This document shows positions 43,250 through 50,783 of a stretch of 64,000 nt of DNA, one piece after another. The translations under genes and the position numbers were made by a program. The notes beneath the pieces were generated by a model. It was not told the origin of the DNA. It ran no database searches and worked only from the letters and a program-made list of their open reading frames with translations. The first letter of the stretch is position 1. Every line of letters begins with the position of its first letter. This stretch comes from an uncultured Ignavibacteria bacterium (GTDB lineage Bacteria > Bacteroidota > Ignavibacteria > Tepidaquicellales > OLB5): NCBI GenBank assembly GCA_937873695.1, contig CALMYL010000008.1, positions 109,369-173,368 of the forward strand. The letters are read 5' to 3'.

Positions 43250-43606
43250 TCATTCTTTTTGTGACTCATTCATTTCGGCGGGATTCGGCAAAAAGATTGT
43301 TTTTGAATTACACAGGTTAACATCCTTAATATAATAGTATTTACCATCTTCGCACTTGTAGCGGATATCGTAAATACAATTTGCATTATCAACCTTTTGC
43401 GTAAACTCAAATGAGCTGTTCGCCGGAACGTTTCCTGTAACATTCAGATTGAATCCCCAGGTATTTGCGTCATGGGGTGAAATACGTACACCTGTCACAA
43501 CCATACCCGATTTGTTTGTGACTTTGTAAACATCAGCTATTGTGATTGAATAGGAACTGTAAATACAGAACGTTAATACTGCCGCAATGAAGACCAGTTG
43601 TTTCAT
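43250..43606 (-). CDS. Small secreted beta-sandwich-like protein (paralogue A)
   Basis: A 118-residue protein with signal peptide ('MKQLVFIAAVLTFCIYSSYS'). The mature part is 'YKVTNKSGMVVTGVRISP' followed by 'HDANTWGFNL' and a C-terminal core 'CIYDIRYKCEDGKYYYIKDVNLCNS'. The layout, an 'N-x-S/T-G' strand, a 'D-x-x-x-W-G' turn and 'Y-D-I-R-x-x-x-E-D-G ... V-x-L-C', recalls small bacterial proteins of unknown function that some databases mislabel as argininosuccinate lyase. Three cysteines remain in the mature part. The start follows a strong ribosome-binding site (AGGAGG). A tandem paralogue is encoded 283 bases upstream. Confidence 0.65.
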   Translation of the reverse strand: MKQLVFIAAVLTFCIYSSYSITIADVYKVTNKSGMVVTGVRISPHDANTWGFNLNVTGNVPANSSFEFTQKVDNANCIYDIRYKCEDGKYYYIKDVNLCNSKTIFLPNPAEMNESQKE

Positions 43607-43796
43607 GTTTACCTCCTATGGCTAGTTGAAATTTGCGGAAAGTTGAAATTTATTAATTTGTCGCTTCACATTTAGGAACAAAATATATTTTAATACAGTT
43701 CGGCAGGAAAGTAAAACATAGTCATTGATCTTTATATGAACTAAATAATTTAGTAATAAAAAAGATCCCCGCAAAGTTTTTAAATTGCGGGTTATT

Positions 43797-43825
43797 AAAA
43801 AGGGGTTACTAACCCCTTGTTTTTC
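43797..43825 (-). terminator. Double terminator after paralogue B
   Basis: On the minus strand AAGGGGTTAGTAACCCCTT is followed by TTTAAT. A second hairpin, CCCGCAA/TTGCGGG, at 43767-43791 is followed by ATCTTTTTT. Both lie between the two secreted paralogues and would stop transcription from paralogue B. Confidence 0.7.
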
Positions 43826-43889
43826 TCAGGCAGTTTTTTTTTCAGCTCCCACGGGCAGACAGCCTGATGATGATTCAAATTATGATCAG

Positions 43890-44249
43890 TTATTTCATTT
43901 TTCCCCGGTCATCCTGTGCAGGATTTGGCAATGTTATCGTCTTCGAATTACACAGGTCAACATCCTGAATATAATAATATTTGCCATCTTCGGCCTGGTA
44001 GCGGATATCATACTTGCAATTTGCTTTATCCGTTGTTTGTGTAAATTCAAACGATTTGTCAACATCAATGTTTCCTGCAGTGTTCAGATTCAGTCCCCAG
44101 TTATTCGCGTCATTTGGAGAAAGACTTACTCCCGTTACAATCATACCCGAACTGTTTGTAACGCTGTAGGAAGTGATCTGAGAATTTGAAACTTCGGTGA
44201 ACAAGCACAGCGCTAAAAGCGTTGTTGCCGCAAAAATTAATCTTTTCAT
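43890..44249 (-). CDS. Small secreted beta-sandwich-like protein (paralogue B)
   Basis: A 119-residue protein with signal peptide ('MKRLIFAATTLLALCLFTEVSNS'), colinear with the 118-residue protein downstream: 'YSVTNSSGMIVTGVSLSP', 'NDANNWGLNL', 'KSFEFTQ', 'YDIRYQAEDGKYYYIQDVDL', 'CNSKTITLPNPA'. About 60 per cent of positions look identical by eye, so this is a tandem duplication with both copies intact. It also has a strong ribosome-binding site (GAGGAGG). Two terminators follow, so each copy is transcribed separately. Function unknown; secreted or periplasmic. Confidence 0.65.
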   Translation of the reverse strand: MKRLIFAATTLLALCLFTEVSNSQITSYSVTNSSGMIVTGVSLSPNDANNWGLNLNTAGNIDVDKSFEFTQTTDKANCKYDIRYQAEDGKYYYIQDVDLCNSKTITLPNPAQDDRGKMK

Positions 44250-44380
44250 TTTATCCTCCTCTTACTTGATCAATAAGAAGTTTTAGTTAGTGTATTTTTT
44301 GAAACTTTGCAGCTTATTTTTAAGCGGTATAATTTTTATGCCATTTTTGGGGAGTTAATTGAAAATGAATTTATGAACAG

Positions 44381-44398
44381 TATCAATATGTATTGATA
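44381..44398. promoter_or_regulatory. 8-bp inverted repeat, possible operator
   Basis: TATCAATA-TG-TATTGATA is a perfect 8-bp inverted repeat with a two-base spacer, 132 bases upstream of the paralogue B start codon and in the gap shared with the RNA candidate. Size and symmetry suit a dimeric regulator. Confidence 0.3.
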
Positions 44399-44525
44399 AA
44401 AACCTGTTTCATAAGGGCATGGTTCTGGAATCTGAAACAATCTGCAGTATTATCTTCACAAGTAGAGTAAATACATCAATCTGAAAATGAGATTTATTTT
44501 ACAGCAAAATTAACAGCAAGCAGAG

Positions 44526-44551
44526 TGACATAAATGTCAAGACAAAGTGTC
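44526..44551. promoter_or_regulatory. Palindromic activator-like site upstream of a sigma-54 promoter
   Basis: TGACAT-AA-ATGTCA (44526-44539) and GACA-AAG-TGTC (44541-44551) are two adjacent dyads with the TGACA/TGTCA half-sites often bound by sigma-54 activators. They lie about 75 bases upstream of the -24 box, a normal enhancer distance. Confidence 0.45.
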
Positions 44552-44612
44552 ATAATATGGCAGCGCAGTAACATAAATATTGCTTAATATTTAAACAAAA
44601 GCCTGCTAAGAT

Positions 44613-44629
44613 CTGGCACGGAAATTGTA
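44613..44629 (+). promoter_or_regulatory. Sigma-54 (-24/-12) promoter
   Basis: CTGGCACGGAAATTGTA matches the sigma-54 consensus YTGGCACG-R-NNN-TTGCW at all specified positions except one (C to T in the -12 part). The spacing is exact. A palindromic site lies upstream. The predicted start of transcription is near 44641, and it drives the structured region that follows. Confidence 0.6.
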
Positions 44630-44640
44630 TTTTGTAAGAC

Positions 44641-45011
44641 CAATAACAGCGTTCTTTAAGATACAAGTTCACCAAAGTCAAAAATATGATTTAAAAATTT
44701 CCCCGGTGAACTGAGATGGAATATACGTGCGGGATTAGAGCCTGTACATATATTACAACAATGAAATATGAATACAGAAGTTATCCCGAAATATTGAGAT
44801 AACCGAAGTATACATTAATGAATCCGGCAGATAGCCGGAAGATCATAAATTTCAAAAAGGTTCACCGGGTATTTAAAAGATAAAATTTTATCCCCGTAAT
44901 ACACACACATTTTTCCTTCTGATTCCCCGAATGGACCGAAATATTGTAACACTGGTGGTTACAAACTTCGGATGCCATTCACTTGAAAGGCGGTCTCAAA
45001 AGACCGCCTTT
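44641..45011 (+). ncRNA. Candidate structured non-coding RNA, sigma-54 driven
   Basis: No credible protein is encoded in this stretch, but it is unusually rich in helices. CCCGGTGAAC (44702-44711) pairs with GTTCACCGGG (44860-44869), a 10-bp long-range stem. Inside it lie GTTATC/GATAAC (44780-44803) and TCCGGC/GCCGGA (44823-44839). Further on, GAATGG/CCATTC, CCGAA/TTCGG and TGTAAC/GTTACA stack into one 52-base hairpin (44929-44980). An 11-bp terminator hairpin ends the unit. GTTCACC at 44667 can compete for the 5' strand of the long-range stem, so a structural switch is possible. It does not match tmRNA, 6S, RNase P or SRP RNA by any hallmark I can check. The exact 5' end is inferred from the promoter. 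Confidence 0.55.
44986..45011 (+). terminator. Terminator of the RNA candidate
   Basis: AAAGGCGGTCT and AGACCGCCTTT form a perfect 11-bp stem with a CAAA loop; the T-tract after it is short (TTTATCT). The next gene has its own promoter further on, so the RNA is a separate unit. Confidence 0.65.
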
Positions 45012-45021
45012 ATCTATAGTG

Positions 45022-45057
45022 TACCATTAGCCCATTAGTATACCATTTGCCCATTTA
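45022..45057 (+). repeat. Two 17-bp direct repeats with 19-bp period
   Basis: TACCATTAGCCCATTAG and TACCATTTGCCCATTTA lie two bases apart, just upstream of the -33 element of the next promoter. The two-helical-turn period and location suggest a regulator binding site. Confidence 0.35.
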
Positions 45058-45075
45058 AGTGCATTTCTTTGTAAA

Positions 45076-45106
45076 TTGAATGAAACCCTAATTTTAATTA
45101 ACTTTG
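45076..45106 (+). promoter_or_regulatory. Bacteroidota-type promoter (TTG, 20 bp, TAACTTTG)
   Basis: TTG at 45076-45078 and TAACTTTG at 45099-45106, 20 bases apart, the same geometry as the promoter at 42877. It lies between the RNA terminator and the glycosyltransferase TTG start at 45150. Confidence 0.5.
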
Positions 45107-45149
45107 AAATTACTCAAAAATGCGGTTTATTCTGAATTAGTTTATTTAT

Positions 45150-46433
45150 TTGAAGAAAGTACTAATAATTTCGTATTACTTTCCGCCAATGGGTATGGGT
45201 GGTGTGCAGCGTACTGCCAAGTTCGCAAAATACCTTAGTCTGTATGACTGGCAGCCCTATGTACTGACCGTTACCCCAAAGCTGTACCTTGCCAGCGATT
45301 ACTGTTTGCTTCACGAAGTTGAAAAGGCCGGAGTAAAAATTTTCAGAACAGGTTCAGGCGAACTGGAATCCAATGGTCATAAAGTTATCAAATTCAAGAA
45401 TGATTCAAACCGCAAATTACTAAGTAACATATCACAAACCTTTCTTATACCGGACTCCAAAATATTCTGGAAATCAAAGGCGGTTGAAATGGCTTCCGGA
45501 ATCATTACAGAAAATGAAATTGATATGCTGTATGCTACGGCTCCTCCTTACACCGATTTTTTAATTGCATGCGAATTAAAAGAGAAGTTTAATATTCCGC
45601 TTGTTATTGATTACAGGGATTCTTGGATAGACTGCCCAAATAATTTTTACCCCACTCCGCTGCACAAAAGCAAACACAAAAAGATGGAAACTGCTGTACT
45701 TGAATGCGCGGATAAGGTTGTAACAATAAATGACAGGATAAAAGAGCTGATCCATTTGCGTTACCCTTTTGTTAAGGATGAAAAGGTTTCTGTGATCCCG
45801 CAGGGATTTGACCCTGAGGATTTTGAAAATCACACATTGAATGGAAATAATAATAAAATGCGAATCTCATATTCAGGAAGCTTCCTGAATTACTACACAC
45901 CAAAACATTTTATTGACGGCCTGAAACTTGCAGTCGAAAAAGTACCGGAATTAAAAAGCAATATCGAAGCCTGTTTCATCGGGACTTTTCCCGAACAGTA
46001 CAGAGAATATATAAAACAGCTTGGTCTTGTAGAAGCAGTTAATATTGTAGGATATGTTGAGCACTCAGTTTGCACAAAGTACCTGGCTGAATCAGATGTA
46101 TTGTGGATGATGATAAATAAGAGCGAACGCTCTGACCTGCACTCAACAGGGAAGCTTTATGAATATTTCGGGGCTAACAAACCGATACTTGCCTGTGTAC
46201 CTGAAGGAGTTGCCCGCAGGTCACTTGATATGCATGGCGCGGTAATCCTGACCGAACCTGATGACTCCCAGGCAATCGCTAATGCGATACTGAATTATTA
46301 CGAAAAGTTTAAAGCAGGCAACATGCCTGTACCAAATGAGCAGGTTACAGGAATGTATGACCGCAGAAGACTGGCGGGAAAACTTGCAAATGAGTTTGAA
46401 GCACTGCTTCAAATGATAGGGGTAAGAGTATAA
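45150..46433 (+). CDS. Glycosyltransferase (GT-B fold, family 4-like)
   Basis: A 427-residue GT-B enzyme starting at a TTG with 'KKVLIISYYFPPMGMGGVQR', closely similar to the opening of the glycosyltransferase at 37453-38814, which also uses TTG. Further motifs are 'PLVIDYRDSWIDCP', 'MRISYSGSFLNYYTPKHF' and 'GKLYEYFGANKPILACVPEG'. It probably adds a sugar in envelope polymer synthesis; the donor is unknown. Its stop overlaps the purD start by one base (TAATG), so the two are coupled, although purine synthesis and glycosyl transfer have no obvious link. Confidence 0.85.
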   Translation: MKKVLIISYYFPPMGMGGVQRTAKFAKYLSLYDWQPYVLTVTPKLYLASDYCLLHEVEKAGVKIFRTGSGELESNGHKVIKFKNDSNRKLLSNISQTFLIPDSKIFWKSKAVEMASGIITENEIDMLYATAPPYTDFLIACELKEKFNIPLVIDYRDSWIDCPNNFYPTPLHKSKHKKMETAVLECADKVVTINDRIKELIHLRYPFVKDEKVSVIPQGFDPEDFENHTLNGNNNKMRISYSGSFLNYYTPKHFIDGLKLAVEKVPELKSNIEACFIGTFPEQYREYIKQLGLVEAVNIVGYVEHSVCTKYLAESDVLWMMINKSERSDLHSTGKLYEYFGANKPILACVPEGVARRSLDMHGAVILTEPDDSQAIANAILNYYEKFKAGNMPVPNEQVTGMYDRRRLAGKLANEFEALLQMIGVRV

Positions 46434-47707
46434 TGAAAGTACTTGTAATCGGTTCCGGCGGCAGAGAACATGCAATAGTATGGAAGCTGAATCAGAGTCC
46501 GAAAGTTACTGAACTGTATTGCGCTCCCGGCAATGCCGGCATTAACGAAATTGCAGTAGGTGTTGATATTAAAGCTGATGATGTTGAAGGGTTGCTGAAT
46601 TTTGTAAATGATAAAAGTATTGAGCTTACCGTAGTTGGACCCGAAATTCCGCTGGAAAAAGGAATAGTTGACCGGTTCACAGAGCACGGTAAGCTTATTT
46701 TCGGTCCGAAAAAAAGCGCTGCCAGACTTGAGCACAGCAAGATCTTCGCGAAGGATTTTATGAAACGCAATAATATTCCAACCGCCGCATACGAAACTTT
46801 TAGTTTAGACGATAAGGCAAAAGTCTTTGATTTCATCAGCATCACTGACTACCCTCTTGTTATAAAAGCGGACGGGCTTGCAGCAGGCAAAGGAGTGATC
46901 ATATGCGCAAATATTGATGAAGCAATCAAGACAGTTAATGAATTATTTGATGATAAAATATTCGGTTCAGCCGGTGAAAATATTGTGATAGAGCAATTCC
47001 TTACCGGGGTAGAAGCCTCTGTTTTTGCAATTTGCGACGGAGAAAATTATGTGGTATTACCTGCATCACAGGATCATAAAAAAATAGGTGAAGATGAAAC
47101 AGGTAAAAATACAGGTGGTATGGGAGCTTATGCACCGGCTAATAAGGCAGTGAATAGTGATGTAATGAAGAAGATTAGGGAAAGGGTAATTGAGCCGGTA
47201 CTGAAGTATATGAAAAGTGAAGGTAATGAATTTAAAGGATGCTTATATTGCGGATTGATGATAGATAGATCAGGTGACCCGTATGTGATTGAGTTCAATA
47301 CACGGTTTGGAGACCCGGAAACACAGGTTGTCCTTCCAATAATAAGCAGCGATCTGTTTGATATGTTTATTGCCTCGGCTTCGGGTAATATAAATAAATA
47401 CAAGTTATCGCTTAATGGTAATTTCTGCTGTACAATAGTACTTGCTTCAGGGGGTTACCCCGATAATTACGAAATCGGCAAAGAAATCACGGGGGTGAAT
47501 GAACTCAGCAGTGATGCGATTGCATTTCATGCCGGCACAAAAGCCGATGGCGGAAAATTGCTGACAGATGGTGGAAGGGTGCTGAATGTAACCGGAATTT
47601 CAGATATAGGATTAAAGGAAGCAATAAATATTGCATATCATAATGCTGCAAAAATAGATTTTGACAACAAATATTACAGAACAGATATTGGTTTAAAGGG
47701 CTTATAA
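46433..47707 (+). CDS. purD: Phosphoribosylamine--glycine ligase
   Basis: A 424-residue ATP-grasp enzyme, second step of purine synthesis (phosphoribosylamine plus glycine to GAR). The opening 'MKVLVIGSGGREHAIVWKL' is diagnostic. The ATP-grasp core shows 'YPLVIKADGLAAGKGVIIC', 'IVIEQFLTGVEASVFAI', 'GGMGAYAPA' and 'IEFNTRFGDPETQVVLP', which carries the Mg-binding E and N. Length and motif order are normal. It starts at an ATG overlapping the stop of the glycosyltransferase by one base, and the epimerase gene follows after 21 bases. Confidence 0.97.
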   Translation: MKVLVIGSGGREHAIVWKLNQSPKVTELYCAPGNAGINEIAVGVDIKADDVEGLLNFVNDKSIELTVVGPEIPLEKGIVDRFTEHGKLIFGPKKSAARLEHSKIFAKDFMKRNNIPTAAYETFSLDDKAKVFDFISITDYPLVIKADGLAAGKGVIICANIDEAIKTVNELFDDKIFGSAGENIVIEQFLTGVEASVFAICDGENYVVLPASQDHKKIGEDETGKNTGGMGAYAPANKAVNSDVMKKIRERVIEPVLKYMKSEGNEFKGCLYCGLMIDRSGDPYVIEFNTRFGDPETQVVLPIISSDLFDMFIASASGNINKYKLSLNGNFCCTIVLASGGYPDNYEIGKEITGVNELSSDAIAFHAGTKADGGKLLTDGGRVLNVTGISDIGLKEAINIAYHNAAKIDFDNKYYRTDIGLKGL

Positions 47708-47728
47708 AAGCAAAAGGATAAAATTTAA

Positions 47729-48649
47729 ATGACAATTTTGGTAACCGGCGGTGCCGGATTTATTGGTTCAAACATAGCAGATGCTTACATTCAGAAGGGT
47801 CACGATGTAATTATCGTTGATAACATGTCAACCGGCGTTAAGGAATACATTAACCCGAAGGCTAAATTCTACGAAATGGATATTTGCGACAGCGGAATTT
47901 CGCAGGTATTCAAGGAAAATAGTATCGATATAGTAAATCACCATGCGGCTCAAATAGACCTTAGAAAATCCGTTGAGGACCCGAGGTTTGACATTAATGT
48001 TAATATAGCTGGCTCGGTAAATCTTCTTGAAAATGCCCGGGCAAACAGTGTTAAGAAATTTATTTTCGCTTCTACCGGCGGCGCCATTTACGGGGAGCAT
48101 GATTATTTCCCTGCTGATGAAGAGCATCCGGTAAGGCCAAGTGCACCATATGGTATTAATAAGAACTGCGTTGAGAAGTATTTGTACTATTATAATCTTG
48201 TTTACGGTTTGGATTATGTAGTTTTGCGGTATGCAAATGTATATGGCCCAAGGCAAAACCCTCACGGAGAGTGCGGAGTTATTGCAATTTTTACAGATAA
48301 GATCCTGGGAGGTGCGCAGCCGCTCATTAACGGAGACGGCAAGCAGACCCGTGATTATGTTTTTGTGAAAGATGTTGTTAACGCAAATCTCCTGGCAGTT
48401 GACGCGAAGGGGCCGGTTATTTACAACGTGTCAACAACACGAGAAACAGACGTGAATTATATCTTTGACAGAATTAATCATTATGCAGGAGCCAAATTTG
48501 AAGAAAAGCACGGACCGGGGAAACTTGGCGAGCAGAAGCGCTCTGTGTTGAGCTTTGAGAAGATAAGTAAAGAGCTTGGATGGCAGCCGGAAACTGATAT
48601 CGAAACTGGCTTGAGAATTACCACAGAATTTTTCAAGAATAAAAATTGA
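47729..48649 (+). CDS. NAD-dependent epimerase/dehydratase (UDP-glucose 4-epimerase-like)
   Basis: A 306-residue extended SDR. The cofactor site is 'VTGGAGFIGSNIADAYIQKG' (GxxGxxG), with 'VDNMSTG' marking NAD preference and 'DICD' after it. The catalytic Y-x3-K is in 'APYGINKNCVEKYL', with the upstream serine/threonine in 'FASTGGAIYGE'. 'LRYANVYGPRQNPHGECGV' and 'TRDYVFVKDVV' are shared with UDP-glucose 4-epimerases and UDP-glucuronate epimerases. It probably supplies a nucleotide sugar for the neighbouring glycosyltransferases; the substrate cannot be fixed from sequence alone. An AAAGGA-type ribosome-binding site precedes the ATG. Confidence 0.88.
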   Translation: MTILVTGGAGFIGSNIADAYIQKGHDVIIVDNMSTGVKEYINPKAKFYEMDICDSGISQVFKENSIDIVNHHAAQIDLRKSVEDPRFDINVNIAGSVNLLENARANSVKKFIFASTGGAIYGEHDYFPADEEHPVRPSAPYGINKNCVEKYLYYYNLVYGLDYVVLRYANVYGPRQNPHGECGVIAIFTDKILGGAQPLINGDGKQTRDYVFVKDVVNANLLAVDAKGPVIYNVSTTRETDVNYIFDRINHYAGAKFEEKHGPGKLGEQKRSVLSFEKISKELGWQPETDIETGLRITTEFFKNKN

Positions 48650-48664
48650 TAATTTGACCGAATT

Positions 48665-49597
48665 TTGTTAGATCACTTAGCAGAAAGAATACTTAAATCA
48701 GAAAAGGCCGCGATCGCAAGAGGAATTTCTCTGGTTGAAAATGAATCCAGGCAGTCAGGTGAGCTTTTGAAAATGCTTTATAAGAGTACAGGCAAAGCTT
48801 ATCTTATTGGCATAACTGGTCCGCCCGGCGCCGGAAAAAGTACTATCACAAATGCCTTATCTAAGGTATTAAGGAGCAAAGGCTATAAAATTGGTATCAT
48901 TGCTGTAGATCCAACAAGTCCTTTTACCGGCGGCGCACTTCTGGGAGACCGGATCAGAATGCAGGAATCAGGTTCTGATAATGATGTTTTTATTAGATCA
49001 ATGGCAACACGCGGCAGTCTTGGCGGATTGGCAAAGAAAGCCAAAGAAGCCTGTGAAATACTGGATGCCAGCGGCAAGGATTTTATAATTATAGAAACTG
49101 TCGGTGTGGGGCAAAGTGAGCTAGATATTGCACAAACTGCTGATACGACTATTGTTGTATTGGTGCCTGAATCAGGTGACGCTGTGCAAACGATGAAAGC
49201 CGGGTTGATGGAAATTGGCGATATATTTGTTATCAATAAATCAGACCGTGATGGATCTGAGACATTAGGAGTTGCGCTAAGGACAATGCTTCATCTTAAA
49301 ATGACACGTGAGAGTGACAGAGAGATCCCGGTCATTAAAACTGTTGCATCTAAAAACAAGGGTATAGAAGAGCTGTATGAATTTATTTTCAGGCATAAGG
49401 AGTATCTTGAATCAAAGGGTAAACTCGCAGTTAAAAGAAAAGAGAATCTATTGAAGCAGATAAACGAACTTGTTAACAATAAGCTTGAAAACAAGTTCTG
49501 GACTGACGAAAGGAAAAAACTGCTTGATAAAAGAATAGCAAAGATCTCTGAACGTGAGATCACGCCATATGATTTTGTGGATGAACTTTTCCTCTGA
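48665..49597 (+). CDS. meaB: Methylmalonyl-CoA mutase-associated GTPase MeaB
   Basis: A 310-residue G3E GTPase starting with TTG. The P loop is 'GITGPPGAGKSTI', 'VAVDPTSPFTGGALLGDRIRM'-like switch segments follow (seen as 'IAVDPTSPFTGGALLGDR'), 'IIETVGVGQSE' is the G3 region and 'VINKSD' the G4 guanine site. MeaB protects and reactivates B12-dependent methylmalonyl-CoA mutase, so the cell probably converts propionyl-CoA or succinyl-CoA through that enzyme. The mutase genes are not in the window, but the acyl-CoA dehydrogenase gene directly downstream fits the same kind of metabolism. Confidence 0.93.
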   Translation: MLDHLAERILKSEKAAIARGISLVENESRQSGELLKMLYKSTGKAYLIGITGPPGAGKSTITNALSKVLRSKGYKIGIIAVDPTSPFTGGALLGDRIRMQESGSDNDVFIRSMATRGSLGGLAKKAKEACEILDASGKDFIIIETVGVGQSELDIAQTADTTIVVLVPESGDAVQTMKAGLMEIGDIFVINKSDRDGSETLGVALRTMLHLKMTRESDREIPVIKTVASKNKGIEELYEFIFRHKEYLESKGKLAVKRKENLLKQINELVNNKLENKFWTDERKKLLDKRIAKISEREITPYDFVDELFL

Positions 49598-49630
49598 ATT
49601 TGAAAATTTATAACTTAATTATATTACATA

Positions 49631-50776
49631 ATGAATTTTAATTTATCTGAAAGTAACTTAGAGATACAAAAACTGGCAAGAGATTTTGCGCAAAACAGGA
49701 TAGCGCCTGTTGTTATGAAATATGACGAAAATTCTGAATTCCCCTGGGAAATAGCCAAAGAGCTTGGCGAAATGGGATTTCTGGGTATCATGTTCCCTGA
49801 AGAATACGAGGGCTCTAATCTTTCTATATTGGATTATGCAATAATTGTGGAAGAGATTTCTAAAGCAGATCCTTCGGTTGGATTAACGGTCGCATCACAT
49901 AACGGTCTATGCACAAACCATATTTATACTTTTTCTAATGATGAACAGAAAAAGAAATATGTGCCGGATCTTGCTTCGGGGAGGAAACTTGGCGCATGGG
50001 GACTTACTGAAAACGTATCAGGAAGTGATGCCGCCAGTATGGCTACTACGGCGGTTAAAGAGGGCGATTATTATATACTTAACGGAAGCAAAAATTTCAT
50101 TACTCAGGGCGGTGTTGGTGAAACAGCGGTTATTACAGCTGTTACAGATAAATCCAAAGGCTCACGCGGAATTTCAGCTTTTGTGGTAGAAAAGGGTTTT
50201 GAAGGATTCAGTGTTGGAAAAAAAGAGAACAAACTGGGAATGCGTTCAAGCGATACTTGCGAACTGATATTTGATAACTGCAGGGTTCCCGCAGAAAACC
50301 TCCTCGGAAAAGAAGGCGAAGGTTTTAAACAATGTATGCAAATACTTGATGGCGGGAGGATATCCATTGCTGCGCTTTCAGTAGGCATTGCGCAGGCAGC
50401 ACTTGACCACTCAATAAAATACGCAAAACAAAGAAAGCAGTTTGGAAAGTCGCTGGCTGAATTCCAGGGAATACAGTTCAAGATAGCCGATATGGCGACT
50501 GAAGTTGAAGCTGCAAGGCTATTGACATATAAGGCGGCTGTATTAAGAGATGAAGGAAAAGATTTTAAGTTTGCGGCTTCACTTGCAAAGTATTATGCCA
50601 GCGAAATTGCTACAAAAGCCACCAACGAAGCTATCCAGATACACGGCGGTTACGGGTTTATAAAAGAATTCCCGGTAGAAAAACTATACCGTGATGTAAA
50701 ACTTACTACAATTGGTGAAGGCACAAGCGAAGTCCAGAAAATGATCATGGCACGAACGCTCGTGGAGATGTATTAA
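49631..50776 (+). CDS. Acyl-CoA dehydrogenase
   Basis: A 381-residue flavoprotein of the usual length. It has '[18 protein letters not shown]' (FAD and substrate-binding signature), '[15 protein letters not shown]', and the C-terminal signature '[20 protein letters not shown]' followed by '[16 protein letters not shown]'. The catalytic base of short-chain members lies in 'IGEGTSE', consistent with an E in this position. It oxidises acyl-CoA to enoyl-CoA and passes electrons to ETF. Chain-length preference cannot be read. It ends seven bases before the stop of the convergent TPR gene, with no terminator between. Confidence 0.95.
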   Translation: MNFNLSESNLEIQKLARDFAQNRIAPVVMKYDENSEFPWEIAKELGEMGFLGIMFPEEYEGSNLSILDYAIIVEEISKADPSVGLTVASHNGLCTNHIYTFSNDEQKKKYVPDLASGRKLGAWGLTENVSGSDAASMATTAVKEGDYYILNGSKNFITQGGVGETAVITAVTDKSKGSRGISAFVVEKGFEGFSVGKKENKLGMRSSDTCELIFDNCRVPAENLLGKEGEGFKQCMQILDGGRISIAALSVGIAQAALDHSIKYAKQRKQFGKSLAEFQGIQFKIADMATEVEAARLLTYKAAVLRDEGKDFKFAASLAKYYASEIATKATNEAIQIHGGYGFIKEFPVEKLYRDVKLTTIGEGTSEVQKMIMARTLVEMY

Positions 50777-50783
50777 CTAAGTA

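Noticed and set aside
43250..44249. Argininosuccinate lyase annotation for the small secreted pair
   Set aside because: At about 118 residues with signal peptides they cannot be this enzyme; similar short proteins carry that label by error.
44716..44802. 28-codon open frame inside the structured RNA
   Set aside because: Starts without a ribosome-binding site, is cysteine- and tyrosine-rich with no signal of selection, and overlaps a stem. It remains possible as a leader peptide but is not supported.
44641..45011. Region as tmRNA, 6S, RNase P or SRP RNA
   Set aside because: No tRNA-like end or tag frame, no central-bubble layout, no conserved RNase P core and no SRP Alu/S-domain motifs could be found.
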